From contig OX335647.2 of assembly GCA_946894095.1 (NCBI GenBank), positions 15,890,001-15,954,000 of the forward strand: a stretch of 64,000 nucleotides of DNA. Direction: 5' to 3'. This DNA is from Incurvaria masculella. Taxonomy: Eukaryota; Arthropoda; Insecta; Lepidoptera; Incurvariidae. Shown in pieces: positions 24,101 through 34,164 of this stretch; the first letter of the stretch is position 1, and each line of letters opens with the position of its first letter. Below the pieces are notes generated by a model that worked only from the letters and a program-made list of their open reading frames with translations, did not search any database and was not told where the DNA came from. The translations under genes were made by a program, and so were the position numbers.

Positions 24101-27100
24101 TACGTTGACTCGTATTTGTTTTCAACATCCACGTATATTTCTTGTTTGATAGGTCTTTGGTTGCAACATCATAATTGCAACACACATTTTGAAACTAATC
24201 CCCTTTTTTATCCCATGGAAGAGTGCAGAAAGAAGAAGACACAAAGGTGACAAATGCTGCAATTTTTACAGTGAATAAAGAAGACCACACACTCGGCAAC
24301 ATGATCAGGCAGTGAGTAAAATTATGTTAAAATACATTAGTCCCACAGTGTGTCGAAAGAAGGGCTTAAGGTCGGCCCGTAAGCATCCGAAAATTTTGCC
24401 TCCCATACAAACGTAGTTTACTAATCATTTGAAAACCACTGTTCCAACTTACTTGATATTTGGTATCTAATATTAGGCTACAAACATCTGTGGCTGCATG
24501 TCGTTTTTTTTTCCGTAAATGTATTTTGGGTCAAATCACAGAGAAAACAAAATTTGTATGAAGATTTTCTTGTTGCTTTCATTTCATTCGGTTTAGATTT
24601 TTCAAAAAAACTAAAGCGTGCAGACACAGATATTTGTTACCTGATATTAGATATCAAATATCAATTTAATTGGAATAGCGGTTGATTAGTAAACTACGTT
24701 TGTATGGGGGACACAGCTTACGGGCCGTTCTCCATTTTGGGTACTGAATCATACCTATTCAAAAGCAAGAATCTGTCTAGATTTAAGTAAAACGAATATA
24801 CGAGTGTCAAGGGTAATTAATGTGTGTAGGTTGAGCTTTTATAAATTAATAACAATAACATGAACAGTATTAAAAGTAGAGCATATTATACTGCACGATG
24901 ACTGTATTTTTATGCACGTGAATATTCCACCTCGATACCGAATATTCCATTATACACTAAAATTAATTGTTTAGAAAATTGTATGTGTATCATTGAATGC
25001 TCGGCCATATATCGGTGATATTATAATTTTTCCGTTTTTATTGTTCTTATTGTATAAGTCAGTACTCTTAGGGCCGAGTGCACGAAAGAACAAAAATTCA
25101 AAATCAATGTCAAAGTATGATCAAACACTTCACTTTGTGTGGACAGTATGGAAGGAACTCTATGCGGTCCACTAAAAGTGACGTGTTTGAACATTGATCA
25201 ACTTAGCCGTTTCTTCGTGCAACCGGGGCTTAGTGTATAAGCATATGTAAATGTATTTTGACTCTTTATTTAGAGGTCACTGAAGTATTTCATGACAGAA
25301 ACTGAATTGTGAAAGGGTTTCACAATTTTTCGTATTGCCACTGGAGTAGTGCATCACTTTAAGGTGGGCTTTCCCGCTCAACTCCCCATACAAACGTGGA
25401 AAGAAGATCATGTCCATATTTAATTTTCTTGTCAGAGAAAAAAAAACTTTTTTAAAATAGCTTTATTTGATCAAACCAGATGTCAGATGAGTGTTGGCAT
25501 TGCCAAATTGTGCTTGGTTTCGAAGTTATAAAAGGTTCGAAAGTTCGATTTTTTCGCGCGTTTTATACAATAACTTTGGAGGTGGATTACTCAACGATAA
25601 AACAAAAACATCTTAAAAAGATTAGTCATCAGGCATAGCTTGTTTCATGAAGATATATAATCAATTTGGTTTTTGTTGGATTTTTGTCTACAGTGATCGT
25701 GGTTTACTTTTAGCTATAAGTCGTTTTGTAATAAAAATTTTCGTAAATCTTACTAAATCAAACACATGCGCATTGTCTGCTTTGTGGACATGTTGCATCC
25801 TCCTCATAACGAAGCCTGTCTTTTTATTTTAAAACAAAGATGGTCCCAGAGCGCAATACCACGATTTTGTACCGTGACCACGAATGACTTAGTCCCGCCG
25901 GGTTGGGCCACCTTAAGGTCCTTGCTTGCGGGGACGCTAGGTTCGGGTTATCTATTTCTCTAAATCATGGCTATACCCGGCGTGATGCTCGTTTGTGGGG
26001 CTTGCTCAAATTGGTAACGTGTTAGATGGCGGTCATGGTCTTTACAAATTAACTAATATTTTTCATGAACTGTTGCATACGACTTGAATTGTTGATTCTC
26101 GCCAATTCATATTAATTTAGTGTTTTACCTGATTGTAAGCTTTTTTTTTTTATTAATATAATTGGCTATGGATTCCAGGTCCTTTAGCCAACCTGATTGT
26201 AAGCAGTGGCAAATACTTGCCACTGCTTAGTACTTAAACTTAGACGTAAAGTGTACGTTGAAAAAAAAAACCACCGGAGTTTCTCGCCAGTTCTTCTTCG
26301 CTGGGATTGCTGATGATAAAATATAACATATCCGAGCGCAGTGTACTGTCTATGGATGATGAATAAACAATAAACATTAAACATACTTGTAGCCTGTTTT
26401 GCTATGAATTAGCACATAAAAAAAAAGAATTCGCTATTATGAGGGATAATTAGTTAGGAACACCTCAGATATTCAGTCAATGGTTTTTCTTTGTATACGC
26501 ACATCAAATAAGGAGCACGGCGTTGGCCTTCGGCGGGAATTGGACAATAAAGGATGCGAAAGAAGGCTTGGCCATCATCTCCCATACTTATGGCTATTAG
26601 GAAGCACATAGTCATAGTGAAAATGTTGTATTAGTGTGTTTGTCTAGAATGTAATGGAAGGATCTCTTGCTGCTTACACACACCACGCCATGTTTTGTTG
26701 TCATGGGTGTCAACTGTCAACTGTCAATTGAGTGCACTTGTTCTCTAATCAAAATTCTCGAAAATCAGTGGAAAGATAGGACACGACTCCAAAGTGTTTT
26801 TAACTTGTAGCCCTTGTGCTAAAACCATAGTGAGAGTTTTATCTCCTTGTGGAAATAAGAATTCAATAAGATAAATCGTATAAACAAAACTTGTCAACTA
26901 CAGTGTGAATGTAAACAAAGAACTACCCACACTCTCCATACAAAAAATTTTAACAACAAAATAAATTCCTACACTAACTAATAAAACCAAGTTAAAGTGT
27001 TAATATCATGGCTTCCTGCTACAAATGTGACAAAAAATACAAAAAGTTGATGAAAAGAACCCAAAAATATCGTGTTATGGATGTGAGCGAGCCGTTTGTG

Positions 27101-30100
27101 TTAAGCTAACTGCCACGGAGCTAAGAGTGGTAACTCTCACCGCCCAATCACTACGGTACCTCTGTCCAGACTGCGAGGTAGGCCTCCGCCAGTTGCCCAG
27201 TCTGAAGAAGCTCATTAATGACCTCAGTGAAGAAATTGGTGGCCTCCGACGGGAAATCGCAGAGATGAAGAAAAGTAGGGGTGAGGCACTGAACCTCGAC
27301 ATGGTGGTCGAGGAGCTTGAAGATAGGAGGTTGCGGAGCTCAAACGTCATCCTGTTCGGGATTCCTGAGTCCAGTGCGGAGGATGCGGAGCAGCGCAAAC
27401 AGGAGGACCCGAGCAACGTGGAACGAGCCCTCACCGCTCTGCCGCAGCCGCCTCGTCCCCGTGCACTCATCCGCCTCGGTAAGCCGAAGCCCGGCTCCAC
27501 GACTCCACGCCCCCTCAAGCTCATCATGACCGGTAAGCGAGAAGCCATTGCTGTTTTGAAGAACAGGTCGAAGCTACCGAGCTCCGTGTCCGCCAAGTCT
27601 GACCTCACGGTCTACCAGCAGGACAAACTGAGAAGGCTGAGGGAAGAACTGGCGGAGAGGGTTGCCAAAGGAGAGGATGACATCACTATTAAGTATGTCA
27701 ACAACTGCCCCAAGATAGTGCAGATTCCAAAAAAGTGATGTTATCCAATATCACCGAATTCACCTTCTTCTACACGAACCTGGCATCCTTAACGGCGAAA
27801 TTTGATCTACTTCTTATAGAAATCAACAAATTAAAACCAACATGTATTATTATCACCGAAACACATCTAACACCTGATGTGGGAGACAGCATCATCAGCA
27901 TATCTGGATACACACTGTTCCGGCAAGATAGAGGCGGAGGCAAAAAATGGGGTGGTGTAGCAATATACATTTCAAACTATCATAAAAATATCCCAATAGT
28001 AGCTAAAAGAAACACCATATATCATAATAACAATGTTGAAGCCCTGTGGTTGGATTTGAAGTACAATAATTTCAATATTCTTCTGGGCGGTGTCTACCGA
28101 CCAACACATTACACATTGGAGGAGTCAGATAAGCAGCTGTTCGATTTAATAAAGCAGGCGTCCGAGGCAGGCACCACACTTATCCTGGGCGATTTTAACC
28201 TGCCTGACATCCACTGGCCTCCGAAAAAGTTTGATGGATACAACACATTACACGATAAATTCATAGAAATGTACACAAGTAGTAATTTACATCAGCTAGT
28301 AAACAATATAACTCGGAAACGAAACCAACAAGAATCACTTCTAGATCTTATTATGTGTAATGATGAAAATCTGTGTACAAAATTGGAATACCATCCCAAC
28401 GTAGGTAAGAGCGACCACCTAGTTATTCTCGCTAGTGTACAAATTATAGAGAACCGCGGATGCGACTATCCTCTGAAAAGACTACGGCCAAACTATTTTA
28501 AAGCGGACTATAAAGCCATAGCTACAATGCTGAAGGAAGCAAATCTCAACAATAAACATACTGACATCATAGAAGCATGGAATGAATTTGGATCCATTGC
28601 AAAGAATGCACTTAACACCCACGTACCTCTCTCCAAACAAACAGTTATATCTGAGAAAAAGAAACAACTTTGGAGACTCTACCAACTTGTTAAATCCGAT
28701 AAAGCGTACGCAGCTTATCGTAACATCAATAACAACATTGTCAGCGTAACAAGACAAGCGAGGCGGTCATTTGAGACACACATTGTAGAGACTGGGCCCA
28801 AATCATTTTATGGGTACATCAGGAAGCAACTTTCCTCTAAAGTGGGTATTCCGCCAGCGCTCCGAGCACACAACTGTACAGACATAGTTACTGATCACCG
28901 GGGAATAGCCAATGTATTTGCTAAGCAATTTGAAAAATCCTACGTCCGAGAATGCGATGGGCCTATGCCACAAATTGGAGTACCAAAAGTAGAAAACTCT
29001 ATAGAAACTGTAGAGTTTAGTCCTGCTGCAGTGTACAAGTCTCTACAATCCTTCAGAAACAACACCGCCATGGGACCCGACTCACTGCCCGCAGTTTTTC
29101 TTAAGGAATGCTCTACAGAACTATGCGACCATTTGGCACACATAATGACTATATCATTTGAATGTGGAAAGCTGCCAACAGATTGGAAGGAGGCGATAGT
29201 TACACCAATATATAAGAAAGGTGACAAATTCGACCCAGCCAATTACCGTCCAATTAGCCTGACGAGTATTGTCTGCAAAGCCATGGAGAAAATAATAATA
29301 TCGGAAATAAGAGCTTTCCTAGCCCATGAGAATGTAATCCTTGAGGAGCAGCATGGATTTGTCCCTAGACGTTCAACGGTCACCAACCTGCTCAAATGTG
29401 TGGACAAATGGACGTGTGATTGGAATGAGAGACGGCCCACTGACATCATTTACCTGGACTATGAGAAGGCTTTCGATAGAGTTCCCACCAAACGGCTCTT
29501 GCATAAATTAGAACACTTTGGCTTCCGAGGAAATCTCCTGTCATGGTTCCGAGATTTTCTGACAAATAGACGGTTTCGTGTGCGAGTTGGAGAGGATATG
29601 TCTGAACCTTACCAAGTTCTAAGCGGTGTACCACAAGGATCCGTCGTCGGCCCAGTCGCCTTCGGAGTATTCCTAACAGATTTAGGAGAGATAACACACC
29701 TCAACTTCTCTCTTTTCGCTGATGATACCAAATTTTTTGCTAACCCTATTATCGCCCAGCAAAAAATCCAGGACACCCTTGACAAGATTTCTGGCTGGAC
29801 AAAGGAGTGGCTATTGTCACTCAATGCCAGTAAATGCACTGTGCTACACCTAGGACCCAAAAATCCACATCACTCTTACTGGCTTGATGGAAAAATGATT
29901 GAGACAGTGACAACGCAACATGATCTCGGTGTGACAATTTCAGAAGATCTTAAATGGGAGACACACATCACAGAAGTCGTCAAGAAAGCCAATTCCCTAC
30001 TATACATGATCAGAAAGGCCTTCTCGTACATAAATACAGAACTATTCCTAAAATTATATAAGGCCTATGTTCGCCCCTTATTGGAATATGCTTTTCTGAT

Positions 30101-31801
30101 TTGGAACCCTTATTTTAGAAAGGATATAGACCTTGTGGAAGGCGTTCAAAGACGGGCCACAAAAATGATTGCAACACTTAAGAAGCAAAGTTATGAACAT
30201 CTACTTAAAGTTCTCGGACTCAGCACCCTGGAGGAACGCCGCCAGCGGGGGGATCTCATAGAAACATACAAAATCCTCAATGATTACTATAATTTACCAA
30301 ATCTCAAAGAAATGTTCACAAAAAATACAAACATACACCTTAGAGGGCACAGCTTAAAACTTAACCACTCTGCATCAAATTCTAACCCCAGGAAACACTT
30401 CTTGGTGAACAGAGTTGTAGACTCTTGGAACAAGCTGCCGGAGGAGGTCATTAGTGCTGAAACTGTAAATGGATTTAAAAACCGACTAGACAAACACTTA
30501 AAGGCAATAAAAAAATAAAATAACAAATAATCAATAATAATAATAAACAATCAACAACCAATAAATAAAATCAAAACAAATATAGAATGTGAATGATAAG
30601 TAATATTAGTAATACCATTTTTATTTATTCTTTTAATATACAAGTGCACTCCGGGAAAAATGAAATTCACGCATCAGCTTTAAGCTGCTAGTGATATAAA
30701 TAACATAATAATAATAATATCAGTGGACGGTTTGCTGTTTACGATTTGTTTAAAGGAATTACATACTCAATGCCTGGCAATAAAGCTTGAAGCCATAAAG
30801 CAACATTCCCATAAAACATTTAAAACATTGTTAATAAGTAAATGTAAAGTTTTGATATGTCATGACAATACACATTCTTCTCTAATTGAATTATAGTAAG
30901 TGATTGTATGTGCAGCCAGCTGCTGAAGGATCCGAAGGTGTTGTTCGCGGGCTACAAACTGCCACACCCGCTAGAGCACAAGTTCGTAATCCGCATCCAG
31001 ACCACCTCCGACTACACGCCGCAGGACGCGTTCATGAACGCCATCACCGACCTCACATCTGAACTCTCGCTCTTCGAGGAGCGCTTTAAGGTGCATAGTT
31101 GTTTGCATTGTAAAAACATATAAAGTAAGGTAGAGGCAAATTTATAGTTCTTTCACCCAAGCAATGAGAGCAAATTTAAATTTCTCTTAACATGGTTTTT
31201 CCCAACTTAACTAGGTCAAAGTGTAGGATATGGCAAGCTCGTAACTTACCATTATTTAAGTATTTTTCCGACAAGAGGTCCCACAGGGTTGCAACAAGGG
31301 TTCAGAATATATAAGGTATATAATAGACACACCAATGTCCTCACAAAACTATAACAATCAATAAACTAACTTGGATTTTTCACTTTCCTTTAGTCAAATT
31401 GTTTTAAAACAAAATTTATTTCCTTCAACCTAACATATAAATGACACACTTATATCATATTTATACTAAAATAAGCATCAATGTCTTCCACCTGCGCTGC
31501 CGAGGCATCTCAGCGGGTCCCAGCGTGTTGTGCCAGCCTAGTATGGCTCGGTAGGCATCGGACTTTGGAACCCTTTATTTCCTTCAGCGCCGTGGAGTCA
31601 CCTTTGATGTTAGATTTCTAAATACAACATTATCAACTTTAAAAAAAAGCACGAATGCAATACATTTTGAAGAAACCTGAATTATACGTTAGAAGCAGTG
31701 TAAAACTTAAGTGGGGTCTTTGCATGGCGTTGAGTTACACATATTTGGTTTTTCCTTTGTTTCAGGAGGCCATCAAGGAGAAGAAAGAAGGCCTCGACTG
31801 A
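21141..31801 (+). CDS. Rpb11: RPB11, RNA polymerase II subunit (POLR2J)
   Basis: Four exons give 117 residues, the same length as fly RPB11. Read in order: [78 protein letters not shown], and on through [20 protein letters not shown] to KEGLD. The subunit has the archaeal RpoL / bacterial alpha N-terminal fold and pairs with RPB3 to form the assembly platform of Pol II in the nucleus. All splice phases close (2, 2, 0). Intron 2 is 6.6 kb and contains a whole CR1-like LINE in sense orientation. The sequence is intact with no sign of being a pseudogene. Confidence 0.96.
21363..22069. mobile_element. TIR element with internal minisatellite
   Basis: gggtcattccg at 21363 and cggaatgaccc ending at 22069 bound about 707 bp in RPB11 intron 1. 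Inside, at about 21783-21950, a 38-40 bp unit (ccattccggagtgggtaac) repeats four to five times. No ORF of note. Confidence 0.65.
22780..23065 (-). pseudogene. Second mariner-type transposase remnant
   Basis: On the minus strand a decayed frame reads [20 protein letters not shown], close to the HDNAxSHTA catalytic region of mariner transposases, then shifts frame. Lies in RPB11 intron 1. No terminal repeats were found. Confidence 0.6.
23238..23480. mobile_element. Foldback element in RPB11 intron 1
   Basis: tacttgtgtaaaacaggtat and gcgtaagag near 23276-23320 reappear inverted at 23390-23445 (tcttacgcac, atacctgtttaacacaagta), around a spacer of about 70 bp. Confidence 0.7.
24222..24311 (+). 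CDS. Rpb11: RPB11 exon 2
   Basis: Acceptor atggaag after a pyrimidine-rich stretch; donor CA|GTGAGT. Encodes [20 protein letters not shown] and DHTLGNMIR. The nearby tgcag at 24227 would break the frame, so the upstream ag is used. Confidence 0.94.
24374..24726. mobile_element. Foldback element in RPB11 intron 2
   Basis: ggcccgtaagc and acaaacgtagtttactaatc at the left end are repeated inverted at 24684-24726 (gattagtaaactacgtttgt, gcttacgggcc). About 350 bp, no ORF. Confidence 0.75.
25363..25912 (+). mobile_element. TTAA-flanked TIR element, intact copy
   Basis: 550 bp between TTAA sites at 25359-25362 and 25913-25916, with terminal inverted repeats around GGTGGGCTTTCCCG and CGGGTTGGGCCACC. 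No transposase is encoded. It lies in RPB11 intron 2. Confidence 0.78.
26150..26395 (+). repeat. Dispersed repeat (probable LINE 3' region)
   Basis: Blocks gtaagcagtggcaaatactt, ccactgcttagta, gtttctcgccagttcttctt and cgctgggattgctgatg recur inverted at 45040-45240. Confidence 0.5.
27008..27738 (+). pseudogene. LINE ORF1 with one frameshift
   Basis: An ATG at 27008 begins [18 protein letters not shown]; then near 27060 the frame must shift by one base to continue [20 protein letters not shown] and YLCPDCEVG, a PHD-like Cys cluster typical of CR1 ORF1. A coiled coil ([20 protein letters not shown]) and an RNA-binding-like part ([16 protein letters not shown]) follow. It ends in TGA at 27736-27738, overlapping the start of ORF2 by one base. 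The shift lies next to A runs. Confidence 0.75.
27738..30518 (+). CDS. LINE ORF2: endonuclease and reverse transcriptase, open
   Basis: 926 residues without interruption. The N-terminal AP-type endonuclease has [26 protein letters not shown] and GKSDHLV. The reverse transcriptase has [50 protein letters not shown] and the catalytic FADDTKFF. No RNase H domain is present, as expected for CR1. All catalytic motifs I looked for are there. Its ATG overlaps the ORF1 stop (TGATG), suggesting reinitiation. Confidence 0.92.
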   Translation: MLSNITEFTFFYTNLASLTAKFDLLLIEINKLKPTCIIITETHLTPDVGDSIISISGYTLFRQDRGGGKKWGGVAIYISNYHKNIPIVAKRNTIYHNNNVEALWLDLKYNNFNILLGGVYRPTHYTLEESDKQLFDLIKQASEAGTTLILGDFNLPDIHWPPKKFDGYNTLHDKFIEMYTSSNLHQLVNNITRKRNQQESLLDLIMCNDENLCTKLEYHPNVGKSDHLVILASVQIIENRGCDYPLKRLRPNYFKADYKAIATMLKEANLNNKHTDIIEAWNEFGSIAKNALNTHVPLSKQTVISEKKKQLWRLYQLVKSDKAYAAYRNINNNIVSVTRQARRSFETHIVETGPKSFYGYIRKQLSSKVGIPPALRAHNCTDIVTDHRGIANVFAKQFEKSYVRECDGPMPQIGVPKVENSIETVEFSPAAVYKSLQSFRNNTAMGPDSLPAVFLKECSTELCDHLAHIMTISFECGKLPTDWKEAIVTPIYKKGDKFDPANYRPISLTSIVCKAMEKIIISEIRAFLAHENVILEEQHGFVPRRSTVTNLLKCVDKWTCDWNERRPTDIIYLDYEKAFDRVPTKRLLHKLEHFGFRGNLLSWFRDFLTNRRFRVRVGEDMSEPYQVLSGVPQGSVVGPVAFGVFLTDLGEITHLNFSLFADDTKFFANPIIAQQKIQDTLDKISGWTKEWLLSLNASKCTVLHLGPKNPHHSYWLDGKMIETVTTQHDLGVTISEDLKWETHITEVVKKANSLLYMIRKAFSYINTELFLKLYKAYVRPLLEYAFLIWNPYFRKDIDLVEGVQRRATKMIATLKKQSYEHLLKVLGLSTLEERRQRGDLIETYKILNDYYNLPNLKEMFTKNTNIHLRGHSLKLNHSASNSNPRKHFLVNRVVDSWNKLPEEVISAETVNGFKNRLDKHLKAIKK
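30916..31090 (+). CDS. Rpb11: RPB11 exon 3
   Basis: Acceptor tatgtgcag; donor AAG|GTGCAT. Completes a His codon then reads [20 protein letters not shown] and on to [10 protein letters not shown], the core of the RPB3-binding fold. 175 bp with clear GC3 bias against AT-rich flanks. Confidence 0.96.
31766..31801 (+). CDS. Rpb11: RPB11 exon 4, C-terminus
   Basis: Acceptor tttgtttcag; reads [11 protein letters not shown] then TGA. Matches the basic C-terminal helix of insect RPB11. Confidence 0.95.
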   Translation, partial: EAIKEKKEGLD

Positions 31802-31966
31802 ATATGAAATATGCCTTAGTACCTAAGATTGTAATTATGTATAATTAAAAGGTATTGTGTTCTGTATCAAGATGCTGTTGCAAATGGAATCATCAGGTTA
31901 CCAGTTTTGAATAGGCACAAAACTTGAGGACTCCTTACAAAATTTGTCAGAACATTATGTTTTTTC

Positions 31967-31972
31967 ATTAAA
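31967..31972 (+). terminator. Candidate RPB11 polyadenylation signal
   Basis: ATTAAA about 165 bp after the stop codon, followed by T-rich sequence. Assigned by position and motif only. Confidence 0.35.
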
Positions 31973-33730
31973 GTTCTTTTAAAACAATGTACTTTTTATA
32001 TATTTTTTATGTAACGGGAAATGGATGTCATTCATACAGACCGTTACCATCACATTTCGAAGTAATTACTTACATCGCTGCCATAGATGTTAATGAGCTT
32101 AACCTTACCGCCTAATAAGTAGGTAAGGTTTGTGCTGTATGGGCTCCAGCACTATATTTGCCAGTTGTAAATAATACAAGTGGTCCCAATGCATTTGTGC
32201 GGTTGTTGTTCGGATTCCGCATAAAACTTTAGGTCCTCTTAATTACTAGGGGGAAGGGTTAATCCTGCTCGTGTTTGGTACCATCGAATGTAATCAAATA
32301 TGGTTGAAGCATAGCTAAGAAAAAAAGGGTGCACTGTAGTTCGAGTCCCGAAATTAGGGGTACTAAAATAGTAAGGGCGGACATGTCTGTGCGATTTAAT
32401 GTTTTTTCTGAATTTCTAGTGTAACCCACAGATGTTTTTATTGTCTATTGTATTTATTATTCTTAGTATTTTAAAATGTTTACAGTCAATAATTTTATTC
32501 ATTAATTCCAAAGAAAATAAATCACAAGCCGCATGCAAATTATTAAACCAAAAGGCCAAGGGCAATAAGCAGTAATGTGGGTTTTTTACACACCCAGGGG
32601 TCCATTCAGAGCAAGAGTGAGTTCGAGTTCGGGAGTGAGTTAACCTAAAAATAGCTGGGAAATATATTATTATTTAAATAACGGAACCGTTATTTATACT
32701 TCCAACGGATTTACGGGACAAACCAGATTTTTACCTAACTGTAATGATGTTCTAGAAGTGTGGAAACATTAACTATTTAAAAAAGTGAGTTGATATTTAG
32801 TGGCGAATTCGAACTAACTCTTACTCTGAATGGACCCCCATTCCTTTTACAATTTTTCAGAACTGAGTAAAATGTTTGTAAAATGAGGTTGGCTTGCGAG
32901 GTATGCCTCTAGTCAAGCATCTAGTTGTACGAGTATTCGCTTTATACATTCGTACTTTGTTTCTGATGTCCCAGGGTGTCCGTTTCTTAAGATGACAGCC
33001 TTGCCATTTTTGTCTATTTGTGGCTGATTATACCTATATGAAGTACTAGATTTTAGCAAAATGCTCTCTAAAGGTATACTCGATTTTGGCGTTATAGTGG
33101 AGAATATTTTTACAGACATTTTAGCAAAACGCTCTCCAAAAGTATACTTGATTCTAAAATGTTTTCGAAATAATGTACTCAATTTGGCATCATGGTTTTA
33201 CATGAAAAAAAAATATAACATTGCAATGACGTGAAATAGATATAATATCGATAAGATTTCATTTGTCAGTATCCCAATATGTATATTATAATACTATCAG
33301 TTTTATTACGCCTATATTTTTGTTTTTAACAATATCATATAAAGGCTTGTTTGGTTTTTTTTTCTTCCTTGTATTTTGCCTTAGAATCTTCAATTTAAAA
33401 TGTAAATTTGGCAAAGCAATAGCACTAGATTCTTTTTCACTGACTATTTGATTTTGCGGACAAATGACAATCCTGGTGAAGTAATCGAGCCCCCGTAAAA
33501 TAAAATTCGAATCCGATTGTGTGATTTACATCTAATGGATTAAATTAATAAACTAAAATTTAAATTAGTTTTGTGGCTAAGATTCAATCAAACTATTACT
33601 ATATGTACGTTATAGCGTTAAAGAAATATTTAAATTATTATGATTATTTTTTAATGTATTTCTTGCATATCTTTCCCCATTGCTTACTTTAATGGGTATT
33701 ATAAAAAAGCGATACTAAGACCGAGGTAAT
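31973..33730. other. Intergenic region between convergent RPB11 and CLIP ends
   Basis: Apart from the foldback element at 32597, it holds a local duplication at 33053-33170 of an approximately 40-bp block (attttagcaaaatgctctct) and AT-rich sequence. No gene seen. Confidence 0.5.
32597..32838. mobile_element. Foldback element downstream of RPB11
   Basis: ggggtccattcagagcaaga with tgagttcgagttcg at the left is repeated inverted at the right end (gaattcgaactaactcttac, tctgaatggacccc). About 240 bp. Confidence 0.72.
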
Positions 33731-33736
33731 TTTATT
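33731..33736 (-). terminator. Candidate polyadenylation signal of the CLIP gene
   Basis: AATAAA on the minus strand about 380 bp after the stop codon. Another AATAAA overlaps the double stop at 34114-34119 but would leave almost no 3' UTR. Assigned by position only. Confidence 0.35.
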
Positions 33737-34117
33737 GATTGTAAAAATCTTTAACATAGGCACCATACATAAAAGAAAACAAAACATATCATAATTCAAC
33801 AGGAGTTCAGTATCTTATCTAAAAACGATATTCTAATACCTTTAAAAAATAAAAGTACACCATCTCTCAATTAATAATCAACAAATTCTCAATACTTACA
33901 TTATAATCACAATGTAGACGAAAATATTCATTGAACCTTTAAAAACTTAACAATAGCATGCGGGTGTGGTGTAATATCTAATTATTCGCACTGATACATA
34001 ATGTACAATAAAATTATTGAGTCTACATTACCTAACTGATCAATAAATTATTAATTAACAGAACAACCATCAACAATAACACAGTAAAATGGGTGTACAA
34101 TAGGTATCGCTTATTTA

Positions 34118-34164
34118 TTAAAATGTCTCTTCTTCATCACAGTTCTCTGTTGCATGTCCAAAAA
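34118..34164 (-). CDS. CLIP-190: CLIP exon o: last exon, knuckle 2 and ETF tail
   Basis: Short terminal exon after tctttttcag. It finishes the split Val codon and reads [14 protein letters not shown], then TAA and a second TAA. It supplies the His and last Cys of knuckle 2 and the acidic C-terminal aromatic tail bound by CAP-Gly domains in CLIP-170. Confidence 0.93.

Larger units (their letters stand above)
26640..30725 (+). mobile_element. CR1-like non-LTR retrotransposon in RPB11 intron 2
   Basis: A near full-length LINE in the same orientation as RPB11: a 5' UTR-like region, ORF1 with Cys-rich and coiled-coil parts, ORF2 with endonuclease and reverse transcriptase, and a short 3' UTR ending in ataataataataat. 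The last 85 bp recur at 44890, which fixes the 3' end of the family. CR1 assignment rests on the RT motifs and the microsatellite-like 3' end. The 5' boundary is approximate. Confidence 0.85.

Noticed and set aside
24227..24311. RPB11 exon 2 starting after tgcag at 24227
   Set aside because: This would leave the wrong phase. The ag at 24220-24221 keeps the frame and gives VQKEEDTKV, which aligns with the family.
31480..31610. Minus-strand exon in RPB11 intron 3
   Set aside because: It is GC-richer than its flanks, but every frame on the minus strand has a stop or no splice sites. It is more likely a repeat fragment.
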